From: Kitasatospora arboriphila
GTDB taxonomy: Bacteria; Actinomycetota; Actinomycetes; Mycobacteriales; Mycobacteriaceae
DNA: 64,000 nucleotides
Reading direction: 5' to 3'
Assembly: GCF_000717275.1 (NCBI RefSeq)
Contig: NZ_JNYV01000001.1
Coordinates: 1-64,000, forward strand
The stretch's first letter is position 1; each line of letters opens with the position of its first letter. This document shows positions 1-8,804 of the stretch, piece by piece. Made by a program: the position numbers and the translations under genes. The notes beneath the pieces were generated by a model. The model saw nothing but the letters and a program-made list of their open reading frames with translations. It searched no databases and was not told the DNA's origin.

Positions 1-93
1 ACGCCCGGCCCCATTCCGAACCCGGAAGCTAAGCCCTCCAGCGCCAATGGTACTGCACCCTAATCAGTGTGGGAGAGTAGGACACCGCCGAAC
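1..93 (+). rRNA. rrf: 5S ribosomal RNA, 3' part (5' end outside window)
   Basis: The first bases carry the conserved 5S core: CCCGGCCCCATTCCGAACC, then GGAAGCTAAG, the GGTACTGCA segment and the closing GGGAGAGTAGG / CACCGCCGAAC helix. This matches mycobacterial-type 5S rRNA from about its second quarter to the 3' end. The 5' end lies before the window, so the 16S and 23S genes of the same operon should lie immediately upstream. The exact 3' end is uncertain by a few bases. Confidence 0.93.
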
Positions 94-99
94 ACAACT

Positions 100-114
100 C
101 GCGAGCACCTCGCG
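100..114 (+). terminator. possible rRNA operon terminator hairpin
   Basis: A 6-bp perfect stem (CGCGAG / CTCGCG) with a 3-base loop lies seven bases after the 5S end. There is no T-run, which is common for actinobacterial terminators, so this rests on position and stem alone. Confidence 0.35.
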
Positions 115-272
115 TCTGACATCGAAAGATGTTGGGCGCGGGGTGTTTTGCTGTTTCCGGACACGTCCGCGACGGGCGAGATCTTGTCTTAAGTCGTACT
201 CGCGCCTGGCTGTCTACATCAAAACTGGGTCAAACGACCCACTGCCGGAGCCGGCGTCTTACACTTCTGGCC

Positions 273-1787
273 ATGTCCTACACCGAATATCCGCGTCCTG
301 TTTTGAGTGTTGCTGGGATGACCCGCAGACAGTTGTTGGGCGCGGCGGTGGCAGGGGCGGTCGGCGTCTCCGTCGGAGCCACTGTTCTCGGAGCCGGTAC
401 ATCTAACGCGGGGATGAACCCCGACGAGCTTCTCGACGTGGTCATCGTCGGCGGCGGTCTGTCGGGTCTTGCTGCTGCGAGATCTGTTGCAAGAGCCGGG
501 AAGTCGGTGCGGGTTCTCGAAGCCCGCGAACGCGCCGGCGGACGTGTCCACAACATCACCACACCGAAACTAGGTGTCACCCTCGATGCCGGGGCGGAGT
601 TCGTGGGTCCGACGCAGACCCATATCGCCGCGTTGGCACGTGAGTATGGTGTGGTTTCCGTGCCCACCTATAACGAGGGCGAGAGCGTGTTCTGGAACAG
701 CGGCCGGCGATCCACCATGCCCAGTGCGCTGGGGATACCGATCGACCCGGGCAGTCCTGAGGCGGCGTTCGCTCTCGCCCAGCTCGAGGTGCAAGGTCTG
801 CTCCGATTCCCGGTGGGTGAACCATGGAAGCACCCTGATGCGTCCTACCTGGACTCGATCACCTGGAAACAATGGTTGGAAGCACGGTCGATGTCTCCGA
901 CTGCGAGGATGTTGCTCTCCCTCGCCTGTTCTGCTGCATTGTCGGTCGAAGCAGACGAGGTGTCGGCGCTGTACTTCTTCAATTACGTTGCCGCAGCAGG
1001 AGACGAGGCCAACCACGGTAGCCTCATCCGACTACTGAGTACCTCCGGTGGCGCCCAGGAGCGGCTGTTTGTAGGCAGTGCTGCGCTGATTCCTCTCCGG
1101 ATGGCCGCAGCACTGGGTGATCGCATGGTGTACAATGCCGCAGTCCGTCACATCTCGTGGTCTGATGGATTCGCGACCGTACAGAGTGACGCGGGGGCGT
1201 TGAGGGCGAGGAAGGTCATCGTTGCCATGTCGCCCGCGATCACCGGTCGCATCCAGTTCAGCCCTGGGCTGCCGGCAGAGCGCACCGGCTTACAGGACGG
1301 CTATCGGATGGGTGCCATCAGCAAGTTCGCAGCCGTGTACGCAGAGCCGTTCTGGCGTGCGAAGGGATTGTCGGGTCAGGTAATTGGAAACGGCGACCCG
1401 ATCGACGTTTGCTTCGAGAACTATGCCGAAGGTAATCACGTCCTGATGGGGTTCATCTCCGCCGACGCGATGCGGCGATTGGACAACGCGCCGCAGGAAC
1501 AGCTGGTCGACGAGTGCATCAAGAACTTCGTCGACTATTTCGGTCCGGAAGCCCGGAACCCGTTGGATCACGGCGTTTTCAAGTGGGACCTCGAACCGTG
1601 GTCGCAAGGCGGCCCGGTGGCCGTCAGCAGACCGGGAACGCTGACGCGGTATGGCAGCTCCTTGCGAGCGCCCGTGGGTCCGGTCCACTGGGCTGGTACG
1701 GAGACCTCCGACTACTGGACCGGGTACATGGACGGCGCAGTGCGGTCCGGGGAACGTGCCGCTCGTGAGGTCATCGCGGCTCTGTAG
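273..1787 (+). CDS. Tat-exported flavin monoamine oxidase family protein
   Basis: FAD-dependent amine oxidase, probably acting outside the cytoplasmic membrane on an amine I cannot specify. The N-terminus has a twin-arginine signal (MTRRQLLGAA followed by an Ala/Gly/Val-rich stretch). After it comes the dinucleotide-binding fold VVIVGGGLSGLAAA with the acidic end of the second strand (LEAR) and the RAGGRV motif. The C-terminus has the family-typical FAD contact HWAGTETSDYWTGYMDGA. Length is normal for the family. Start choice is open: ATG at 273 keeps a short n-region before the RR pair, ATG at 318 begins directly at MTRRQ, and upstream GTG/ATG codons are possible; none has a good ribosome binding site. 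The gene stands alone between the rRNA operon and the phosphatase gene. A second, cytoplasmic member of the family lies at 28146-29480. Confidence 0.88.
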   Translation: MSYTEYPRPVLSVAGMTRRQLLGAAVAGAVGVSVGATVLGAGTSNAGMNPDELLDVVIVGGGLSGLAAARSVARAGKSVRVLEARERAGGRVHNITTPKLGVTLDAGAEFVGPTQTHIAALAREYGVVSVPTYNEGESVFWNSGRRSTMPSALGIPIDPGSPEAAFALAQLEVQGLLRFPVGEPWKHPDASYLDSITWKQWLEARSMSPTARMLLSLACSAALSVEADEVSALYFFNYVAAAGDEANHGSLIRLLSTSGGAQERLFVGSAALIPLRMAAALGDRMVYNAAVRHISWSDGFATVQSDAGALRARKVIVAMSPAITGRIQFSPGLPAERTGLQDGYRMGAISKFAAVYAEPFWRAKGLSGQVIGNGDPIDVCFENYAEGNHVLMGFISADAMRRLDNAPQEQLVDECIKNFVDYFGPEARNPLDHGVFKWDLEPWSQGGPVAVSRPGTLTRYGSSLRAPVGPVHWAGTETSDYWTGYMDGAVRSGERAAREVIAAL

Positions 1788-1936
1788 AGGGCGCGTCGCC
1801 GTGCAATTCGTCGCGGAGGGCCCTCAGCGACTACCCTGGCGTGCGGCCGATCGGCCATCAACAGGCAACTACATAGCGTGAATCCATCGATTCGGCGGCC
1901 CGTCCGCTGCGGTGAGATCGTGACGAAGAGGCAGAC

Positions 1937-3952
1937 GTGAACGACAGAATGAACCGTGGCAGTGGCGCAAATACAGGCGGCAGTGGACGTGGCAATCAAC
2001 CCGGTGGCCGATCATCCGACCGTCAGGGGGGATCGAATCGCTCGGGCGCAGACCGCGGACGCAACTTCCGCAACGACTCGGATGCACGCCGCGGAACCGG
2101 CTCGGCCAATCGGCCGCCCGAACCGCTCATCCCCGAAGACGTTGTGCCGCAGGATCTCGATACCGCTGTCCGCCGTGACCTCTTGAGTCTCGACCGCACC
2201 AACGCCGACACCGTGTCGCGGCACCTCATCATGACGTTCCGCCTGCTCGACGAGGATCCTCAGCTTGCCCTGGAACACGCACGCGCTGCGCGTCGTCGCG
2301 CCGGCCGGATCGCGATGGTCAGGGAGGCCGCCGGGCTCGCGGCCTACAACGCCCAGGAGTGGGCGGAGGCGCTGTCCGAACTGCGCGCAGCCCGCCGGAT
2401 GTCAGGTGGGAACGCCCTACTGCCCATGATCGCCGACTGCGAGCGTGGACTGGGCCGGCCCGAGCGCGCAGTCGATGTCGCCAGAAGCGAAGAAGCCCGG
2501 GCACTCACGGGCGAAGAGGCTGCCGAGATGCGCATCGTGGAGTCGGGTGCACGCCTCGATCTCGGCGACTTCGACAAGGCCATCGTCACCCTGCAGACCA
2601 AGGACCTCGACCCATCTCGGGTCGGTACCGAGGCCGCGCGCTACTTCTACGCCTATGCCGCGGCATTGCTGGCCGCCGGCCGTCGTGACGAGGCGATCAC
2701 CTGGTTCATGAACGCCGCTGCCGCCGACGACGACGATGTGACCGACGCCGAGGAACGGCTCATGGAGCTGAGCAACCCCGAGGGCGTCGACACCGAGTTC
2801 GAAGAAGGCGGACTGGCCGGCGAGGACGAGTCCTCCACACCGACAACACTTGCCCAGCCCGCTCCGACGACACGGTCGGTTCCTGTGGTTGCCGAGCCCG
2901 TCCAGGTGCCCGCTCCCGTTGTCCCGAAACTCGTCCCGGCTGAGCCCGCCGAGCCGGGTGCGCGCCTGCGCGACGGCTATGACGTCCTGCTCCTGGATCT
3001 CGACGGCACCGTCTACGCCGGAAAAGATGAGATCCCCGGTGCGAGAGAAGCATTGGACGCCGGCGACCAGCGCAACTTCTACGTCACGAACAACGCCAGC
3101 CGGTCTCCCGACGATGTCGCCGCGCACCTGCGCGATCTCGGTTTCGTCGCGGAACCCGACGAGGTCGTCACCAGTGCTCAGACCGCCGCTCGGCTGCTCG
3201 CCGAACAGTTGCCGATGGGTTCGCGGGTCTTGGTCGTGGGAACCGACGCACTCGTCCACGAGGTCCGATCTGCAGGCCTCGGGGTGACAAGAAGCGCCGA
3301 CGATCGTCCGGCCGCTGTTGTGCAAGGACATTCGCCGGATACCGACTGGTCCAATCTCTCCGAGGCTGCCCTGGCGATCAGGGCCGGCGCTCGCTGGGTT
3401 GCCTGCAACGTCGACGCCACGCTTCCGACCGACCGCGGACTCCTCGTCGGCAACGGCTCGATGGTGGCCGCCGTGGCGAACGCAACCGGGCAGCAACCGC
3501 AGATCGCCGGAAAGCCTGCGGCACCGCTGATGATCGACGCGGTCAACCGCAGCGGTTCCAAGACGCCGCTGGTGGTCGGCGACCGACTCGACACCGACAT
3601 CGAAGGCGCCAACGCCATCGAGGCGGACAGCCTCCTTGTCCTCACCGGGGTCAGCACCGCCGTTGATGCCCTGAATGCTCCGGAGGCGCAGCGCCCGACG
3701 TTCGTGTCGGCGGATCTCAGCGGACTCAACGCCGCGGCGGACGATGTTGTTGTCGGCCCGCGCCCCGGCTGGCACGTCAGTGTCCTGGACGGCACGTTGA
3801 CCGTGGTCGCTCAAGACGGTGCGGACGCGAGCACCGTTCTCTACGCGGTGCTCCATGCCGCGTGGTCGCAGGAGCCGCGCGCTCACTGGACTGTGGAGGC
3901 CGCCGAAGAAGAAGCGCAAGCTGCTCTGATGGGTGCCGGTCTCCTGAGCTGA
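1937..3952 (+). CDS. TPR-like domain fused to HAD-IIA phosphatase (glycerol-3-phosphate phosphatase type)
   Basis: Two parts that are separate genes in M. tuberculosis (Rv1691 and Rv1692) are one reading frame here. Residues 1-50 are Gly/Asn/Arg-rich and probably disordered. About 60-290 form helical tetratricopeptide-like repeats (RAARRRAGRIAMVREAAGLA, EALSELRAARR). A Pro/Val-rich linker follows. From about residue 350 comes a HAD class IIA phosphatase with DLDGT, the VTNNASRSPDDVAAHL cap-side motif, the GKP lysine motif and GDRLDTDIEGA. Rv1692 dephosphorylates D-glycerol 3-phosphate in polar-head recycling of phospholipids, and the sequence similarity suggests the same here. The GTG start at 1937 follows GAAGAGG; an ATG lies 12 bases later. 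The gene converges with the shikimate-dehydrogenase-like gene, 11 bases away. Confidence 0.9.
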   Translation: MNDRMNRGSGANTGGSGRGNQPGGRSSDRQGGSNRSGADRGRNFRNDSDARRGTGSANRPPEPLIPEDVVPQDLDTAVRRDLLSLDRTNADTVSRHLIMTFRLLDEDPQLALEHARAARRRAGRIAMVREAAGLAAYNAQEWAEALSELRAARRMSGGNALLPMIADCERGLGRPERAVDVARSEEARALTGEEAAEMRIVESGARLDLGDFDKAIVTLQTKDLDPSRVGTEAARYFYAYAAALLAAGRRDEAITWFMNAAAADDDDVTDAEERLMELSNPEGVDTEFEEGGLAGEDESSTPTTLAQPAPTTRSVPVVAEPVQVPAPVVPKLVPAEPAEPGARLRDGYDVLLLDLDGTVYAGKDEIPGAREALDAGDQRNFYVTNNASRSPDDVAAHLRDLGFVAEPDEVVTSAQTAARLLAEQLPMGSRVLVVGTDALVHEVRSAGLGVTRSADDRPAAVVQGHSPDTDWSNLSEAALAIRAGARWVACNVDATLPTDRGLLVGNGSMVAAVANATGQQPQIAGKPAAPLMIDAVNRSGSKTPLVVGDRLDTDIEGANAIEADSLLVLTGVSTAVDALNAPEAQRPTFVSADLSGLNAAADDVVVGPRPGWHVSVLDGTLTVVAQDGADASTVLYAVLHAAWSQEPRAHWTVEAAEEEAQAALMGAGLLS

Positions 3953-3963
3953 GTGCGGATCGG

Positions 3964-4818
3964 TCAGCTCCGAGAGAACTCGGATGCGGCCGTGATCTGT
4001 GCGTCGCTCGGGCGCACGCCGGTGTACAGGACGAATTGCTCGGCCGCTTGCAGGGCGATCACCTGTGCGCCGGTGATGGTGGGTCGGTTGTCGAATGCCG
4101 AGATGAGTGGGGTCCGCGACGGCATCGCGACCACATCGAACGCGGCCTGTGCTGCCTCGACAACCTCGGTGGGGAAGGGCAGGCCGTGAGCGTCGGGGCC
4201 TCCTGCCATGCCGATCGGGGTCGCATTGACCAGTAGCTGTGGGCGGTTCGTGCCGAGGTCCGGTTGCCAGGTGAAGCCGTATTGTTCCGCCAGCGCGGAA
4301 CCGGCGTCACGATTGCGGGCCACCACGACGGTGTTCCGGTATCCCTCATCGCGCAGAGCGGCGACCACCGCTTTGGCCATTCCTCCGCTACCGGCGATGG
4401 CTACTGAACAGTCTTTCGGTATCGCGCTGTCGCGCAACAGATTTGCTACTGCCTGATAGTCGGTGTTGTAGGCGTGGAGGACGCCGTCCTCGTTGACGAT
4501 CGTGTTCACCGACGCGATGGCGGCGGCCGAATCATGCATCACGTCGACCAACTGGATGACTTCTTCCTTGAAGGGCATCGAGATTCCGGCACCGCGGATG
4601 CCGAGGGCTCGTAGACCTCCGATGGCGGCGGGCAGATCGGTTGTCGTGAAGGCCTTGTAGACGTAGTCGAGCCCGATCTCGTTGTACAGATAGTTGTGAA
4701 ACTTGGTGCCGATGTTGCTCGGCCGTCCCGACAGGGAGATACACAATTGCGTCTCACGGCGGAGGACACGGGCATCAGGTGCGTGGGACGGCGATCCCTC
4801 GGTGGTGGACGTCATCAC
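3964..4818 (-). CDS. shikimate 5-dehydrogenase-like protein (HI0607/SdhL type)
   Basis: NADP-type dehydrogenase of the shikimate/quinate dehydrogenase superfamily. The N-terminal half has the substrate-side motif LSGRPSNIGTKFHNYLY in place of the AroE SxSPxxHN signature. The catalytic Lys in SMPFKEEV and the Asn and Asp in SVNTIV and YNTD are kept. The C-terminal half is a Rossmann domain with AGSGGMAKAVVAAL and the VNATPIGM motif. The altered binding loop is that of the SdhL-like branch, so the enzyme may not be the housekeeping AroE of the shikimate pathway. Two ATG codons lie together at the start (4818 and 4815). The gene sits on the opposite strand inside the otherwise plus-strand housekeeping block and is divergent from the small gene at 4852. 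Confidence 0.87.
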   Translation of the reverse strand: MMTSTTEGSPSHAPDARVLRRETQLCISLSGRPSNIGTKFHNYLYNEIGLDYVYKAFTTTDLPAAIGGLRALGIRGAGISMPFKEEVIQLVDVMHDSAAAIASVNTIVNEDGVLHAYNTDYQAVANLLRDSAIPKDCSVAIAGSGGMAKAVVAALRDEGYRNTVVVARNRDAGSALAEQYGFTWQPDLGTNRPQLLVNATPIGMAGGPDAHGLPFPTEVVEAAQAAFDVVAMPSRTPLISAFDNRPTITGAQVIALQAAEQFVLYTGVRPSDAQITAASEFSRS

Positions 4819-4851
4819 TCGACGCTAACAATCGACTAGCCTTGGCAGGCG

Positions 4852-5112
4852 ATGAACCATCCCCGCCCCGGCCCCATCCCAGGTCCCAGGCCCGGCCCCA
4901 GACCTGGGCCGGCTCCTGTTGAACCTGCATCCAACGTCGACCTCGGTGAGATCCGGGAGCGGGTGACAGACCTGCTCGAGCAGGCCGATCAAGACGCGGC
5001 CGGTGACGACGCCGAAGGCATTGGTCTGAACCAGCTGGCCCGGCAGGCCGAGCTGCTGGACAGAGCGCACACGGTACTCACCGAGGCCCTCGAAAAGGTC
5101 GATCGTGTCTGA
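4852..5112 (+). CDS. small conserved protein with Pro-Gly-rich N-terminus (Rv1693-like position)
   Basis: 86 residues. The first 22 are an almost regular Pro/Gly/Arg repeat (PGPRPGPRPGPAPVEP). The rest is one predicted helical unit (IRERVTDLLEQADQDA ... LLDRAHTVLTEALEKV). It lies 11 bases before tlyA, the place of Rv1693 in M. tuberculosis, and is likely co-transcribed with tlyA. No function is known to me. The open frame, helical heptad pattern and conserved position support it being real. Confidence 0.75.
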   Translation: MNHPRPGPIPGPRPGPRPGPAPVEPASNVDLGEIRERVTDLLEQADQDAAGDDAEGIGLNQLARQAELLDRAHTVLTEALEKVDRV

Positions 5113-5123
5113 GTGCCGTTCTC

Positions 5124-5960
5124 ATGGCGCGTAGAGCCCGGCTGGACGCCGAGCTGGTCAGGCGGGGTGAAGCGCGGTCTCGAGAGCACGCGCGAGCACT
5201 CATCGAAGCCGGCCGCGTCAAGGTCAACGGAACGGTGGCCTCCAAGCCGGCCACCAATGTCGATCTCGGTGCCCCGATCGTCGTAGCCGACTCCGACGAC
5301 GAAGGTTGGGCCTCACGGGGCGCCCACAAGCTCCTGGGTGCGCTGGAGGCCTTCGAGCCGCTCGGACTATCTGTGGCGGGCAAACGCTGCCTGGATGCCG
5401 GTGCGTCCACCGGCGGCTTCACCGACGTGTTGCTGCGGCGCGGAGCTGCCGCGGTCGTTGCGGTAGACGTCGGGTACGGCCAGCTGATCTGGCGGATACA
5501 GAACGATCCGCGAGTCGACGTCCGTGATCGCACGAACGTTCGGAGCCTGTCCGCCGAGCAGATCGGCGGTCCGGTGGAGGTTGTCGTCGCCGACTTGTCG
5601 TTCATCTCCCTTAACCTGGTGCTCGCAGCGTTCGCCGACTGCGCTCAGGAGGGAGCGGATCTGCTTCCGATGGTCAAACCGCAGTTCGAGGTCGGCAAAG
5701 ACCGGGTGGGATCAGGGGGAGTCGTGCGCGATCGGGCTCTGCGTACAGAAGCGGTGACTGCCGTGGCCCAGACAGCAGCGGGGTATGGCCTTCGCACGCT
5801 CGGTGCGGTTGCCAGCCCGCTGCCAGGACCGTCGGGCAATGTTGAATACTTCCTGTGGCTGCGAAAAGAGTCGACTGCAGCGGGCGAGTCGGAACCGGTG
5901 ACGGTGGACGACGAGGTACGCGCGGCGATAGCCCAGGCAATCGAGGAAGGGCCCCAGTGA
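5124..5960 (+). CDS. tlyA: TlyA family rRNA (cytidine-2'-O)-methyltransferase
   Basis: Methylates 2'-OH groups of 16S and 23S rRNA at the subunit interface; in mycobacteria the loss of TlyA gives capreomycin and viomycin resistance, and the protein is also known as a haemolysin homologue. Residues 1-60 are an S4 RNA-binding domain (MARRARLDAELVRRGEARSR). From about 80 a FtsJ-like SAM-binding fold follows: WASRGAHKLLGALEAF, motif I LDAGASTGGFTDVLLRRGA, VDVGYGQL, VVADLSFISL, and the catalytic-Lys motif MVKPQFE. It ends with PSGNVEYFLWLR as in known TlyA proteins. The ATG follows a weak ribosome binding site. The stop overlaps the GTG of the NAD kinase gene. Confidence 0.95.
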   Translation: MARRARLDAELVRRGEARSREHARALIEAGRVKVNGTVASKPATNVDLGAPIVVADSDDEGWASRGAHKLLGALEAFEPLGLSVAGKRCLDAGASTGGFTDVLLRRGAAAVVAVDVGYGQLIWRIQNDPRVDVRDRTNVRSLSAEQIGGPVEVVVADLSFISLNLVLAAFADCAQEGADLLPMVKPQFEVGKDRVGSGGVVRDRALRTEAVTAVAQTAAGYGLRTLGAVASPLPGPSGNVEYFLWLRKESTAAGESEPVTVDDEVRAAIAQAIEEGPQ

Positions 5961-6937
5961 CAGACCACAACGACGCCGCACCGGCGGCATCGGGACGTGA
6001 GTTCTTGGTGGTCGCCCACACCGGACGGGACAACGTCCACGAGACCATGGCCGTGATCGCCAAACGATGCGCCGAGGCGGGCGTCGGACTGCGGGTGATC
6101 GATCACGACACCATGCCCAGCCACCCTGGCCCCCAATATCTCGGCACGGTCTATCCACTCGATCCCGCCGAGCTCCGCGAGATCGGGGCCGATGTCGCGG
6201 TGACCGCGGGCAACGAGCAGTCCGCGGCGGGTTGCGAGGTGGTCATCGTGCTCGGCGGCGACGGCACGTTCCTGCGAGCTGCCGAACTCGCCCACCCCGT
6301 CGGGGCACCGGTACTCGGGATCAACCTCGGGCACATCGGTTTCCTGGCCGAGGCGGAGGCCAACCGGGTTGATGAAGTGATCGGCAAGCTGATTCGCCGA
6401 GACTATGAGATCGAAGACCGGATGACGTTGGACGTCTGCGTCCACGTCGACGGTGAGGTGATCGCGAAAAGCTGGGCCCTGAACGAGGCGAGCATCCAGA
6501 ACCTTTCGCGGCAAGGGGTTTTGGAATTGATCACCGAGGTCGACGGACGGCCGGTCTCGGCGTTCGGGGCGGATGGCATCTTGGTGTCCACGCCGACCGG
6601 ATCGACGGCCTACGCGTTTTCCGCGGGCGGACCCGTGATGTGGCCGGATCTCGAGGCCATCCTGCTGGTGCCGTCCAATGCGCACGCGCTCTTCGCCCGG
6701 CCGATGATCACCAGCCCCCAGTCGCGGGTCGCGGTGGAGGTGCTGGCCCGTGGGCAGGATGCGCTCTTGTCGTGCGACGGTCGCCGCAACATCGACGTGC
6801 CGGCTGGAGGTCGGATCGAGGTCGTTCGTGGTGAGCGACCGGTGCATTGGGTGCGCATCGATTCGGACCCGTTCGCCGATCGTCTGGTCCGTAAGTTCCA
6901 GCTACCGGTCACCGGGTGGCGGGGGAGGCAGCTGTAG
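5957..6937 (+). CDS. nadK: NAD kinase
   Basis: Phosphorylates NAD to NADP with ATP or polyphosphate; the only source of NADP. The GGDGT motif is at about residues 100-104 (VIVLGGDGTFLRAAEL), followed by GHIGFLAEAE, the conserved LNE segment, the TPTGSTAYAFSAGGP motif and SRVAVEV near the end. The C-terminus LVRKFQLPVTGWRGR matches Rv1695 closely. The GTG start at 5957 sits inside the tlyA stop region (GTGA overlap of four bases), and the stop overlaps the recN start by one base, so three genes are translationally linked. Length (326 residues) is normal. Confidence 0.96.
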   Translation: MTDHNDAAPAASGREFLVVAHTGRDNVHETMAVIAKRCAEAGVGLRVIDHDTMPSHPGPQYLGTVYPLDPAELREIGADVAVTAGNEQSAAGCEVVIVLGGDGTFLRAAELAHPVGAPVLGINLGHIGFLAEAEANRVDEVIGKLIRRDYEIEDRMTLDVCVHVDGEVIAKSWALNEASIQNLSRQGVLELITEVDGRPVSAFGADGILVSTPTGSTAYAFSAGGPVMWPDLEAILLVPSNAHALFARPMITSPQSRVAVEVLARGQDALLSCDGRRNIDVPAGGRIEVVRGERPVHWVRIDSDPFADRLVRKFQLPVTGWRGRQL

Positions 6938-8718
6938 TGCTCGAAGAGATCTCGATCAGTGGCCTCGGTGTCATCGACAAGGCCGGTGCCGAGTTCCACG
7001 AGGGTTTGACGGTGCTGACCGGTGAGACGGGTGCAGGCAAGACGATGGTTGTCACCAGCCTGCATCTGTTGTCGGGAGCCAGGGCCGATGCGGGGCGCGT
7101 GCGATCGGGGCAGGCACGTGCGGTTGTCGAAGGCCGGTTCCGGGCGACGGGCCCGGACGCAGCGGAGGTGCTCGATTCGTCAGGGGCAGAACTCGACGAG
7201 GATGGCACCGTCATCGCCGTCCGCACCGTCAACGCCGACGGCCGCTCGCGGGCACATCTGGGTGGACGGTCGGTCCCGGTCGGGCTACTGGGGCAGTTCA
7301 CCAGCGGACAGCTCGCCATCCACGGGCAGAACGACCAGTTGCGGCTCCTGCGTGCCGAGCACCAGCGGGACGCACTCGATCGGTTCGCGGCCGAGGCGGT
7401 CACCAAACCGCTCAAGGCCTATCGCGAGGCGCGCGAACGGTGGATCACCCTCGCCGACCAGCTACGCGATCGACAGGCCAATTCGCGGGAGATCGCCCAG
7501 GAAGCAGACCGATTGCGGTTCGGGCTCGATGAGATCGACAAGGTCGCCCCGCAACCGCGGGAAGACGAAGAGATCGCCACGACCGTTCGTCAGCTCAGCG
7601 ATCTGGAGACCATTCGCAACGCTGCGGTGACCGCACTGGACGTGGTGACTGGCGCAGGTTCGGAGATCGACGCGGGGACCGGATCGTCGGTACTCGACGG
7701 GTTGGGTGCAGTCCGGACGACGCTGGCAGCGATCAACGACGACACCCTGCGGACCCTGTTGCCGCGCGTCGAAGAAGCGTTGACCGTGGTCGGTGACATC
7801 GGGGAAGAGCTCAGTTCGTTCGTCTCCGGTCTGCCCACCGACGCTGCCGAACTCGAGCAGTTGCTCCAACGGCAGGCCGAACTCAAGTCGCTGGTCCGCA
7901 AGTACGCACCGGACATCGACGGCGTCATCGGATGGGCCGAGGCCGCCCGGTCGCGGCTGGCCGAGATCGGCGACTCCTCGGAGTCGCTCGACGAGCTCGC
8001 CGCCCGGGTGTCCGCGGCGAGAGACGACGTCGCCGCTGCGGCGGTCAAGTTGACCAAGGTGAGGGTCAAGGCGGCCAAATCGCTTGCCAGCAAGGTCAGT
8101 TCAGAGCTGTCCGGGTTGGCGATGGGGGATGCGCAACTAGAGGTCTCGGTGGGATCTGAAGTGGCCACCGACGGCGATCGCCGGTCCATCGAGGTCTCTG
8201 GACAGCAGGTGCATGCCGGATCACATGGTGTGGACAGAGTGGAGTTCGGCCTGAGTGCACACGCGGGCGCGCCTGCTCGTCCCATCGCGAAGTCGGCATC
8301 TGGCGGTGAACTGTCGCGGGTGATGTTGGCACTCGAAGTGGTGCTGGCAGGTCAGGGCAGCGGATCGACGATGGTGTTCGACGAGGTCGATGCCGGCGTC
8401 GGTGGGCGGGCAGCGGTGGAGATCGGCCGCAGACTGGCGCGACTTGCCCGAGCCCATCAAGTCATCGTCGTCACGCATCTCCCGCAGGTCGCGGCTTTTG
8501 CCGACAATCATCTGCTGATTGGCAAGCAGACCAGTGCGCAATCGCGCGGCGGAAAGGCCAGCCGGGTCACCAGCTCGGTCGAGGTGCTCGACCGCGACGA
8601 ACGCATCGCCGAACTGGCTCGCATGCTTGCCGGCCTCGGTGACTCGGACACCGGGCGTGCTCATGCCGAGGAACTTCTCGGCACCGCCGAGCAGGAGAAG
8701 ACCGCATTCGCGGAATGA
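6937..8718 (+). CDS. recN: DNA repair protein RecN
   Basis: SMC-like ATPase for double-strand break repair. Walker A is GETGAGKTMV near residue 28. A long helical middle follows, with regular charged heptads (about residues 150-370) that form the coiled-coil arms. The ABC signature is KSASGGELSRVMLALEVVL and Walker B is TMVFDEVDAGVGGRAAVEIG, followed by the VIVVTHLPQVAAFAD switch motif. The GTG at 6937 overlaps the last base of the NAD kinase stop and gives VLEEISISGLG, matching the family N-terminus. The gene lies in the same position as Rv1696. Confidence 0.95.
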   Translation: MLEEISISGLGVIDKAGAEFHEGLTVLTGETGAGKTMVVTSLHLLSGARADAGRVRSGQARAVVEGRFRATGPDAAEVLDSSGAELDEDGTVIAVRTVNADGRSRAHLGGRSVPVGLLGQFTSGQLAIHGQNDQLRLLRAEHQRDALDRFAAEAVTKPLKAYREARERWITLADQLRDRQANSREIAQEADRLRFGLDEIDKVAPQPREDEEIATTVRQLSDLETIRNAAVTALDVVTGAGSEIDAGTGSSVLDGLGAVRTTLAAINDDTLRTLLPRVEEALTVVGDIGEELSSFVSGLPTDAAELEQLLQRQAELKSLVRKYAPDIDGVIGWAEAARSRLAEIGDSSESLDELAARVSAARDDVAAAAVKLTKVRVKAAKSLASKVSSELSGLAMGDAQLEVSVGSEVATDGDRRSIEVSGQQVHAGSHGVDRVEFGLSAHAGAPARPIAKSASGGELSRVMLALEVVLAGQGSGSTMVFDEVDAGVGGRAAVEIGRRLARLARAHQVIVVTHLPQVAAFADNHLLIGKQTSAQSRGGKASRVTSSVEVLDRDERIAELARMLAGLGDSDTGRAHAEELLGTAEQEKTAFAE

Positions 8719-8804
8719 CACCGTTGTTACTCGTGTGACAAAAGTGGCGTGTGTTACGGCGCGCCTCCGCCAAAACTGTCGAGTAGTGGTTCAGTGTTTC
8801 TCGC

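Noticed and set aside
2417..3919. 500-codon open frame on the minus strand opposite the phosphatase gene
   Set aside because: It mirrors a confirmed gene in high-GC DNA, shows no motif, and long antisense frames are expected from codon bias.
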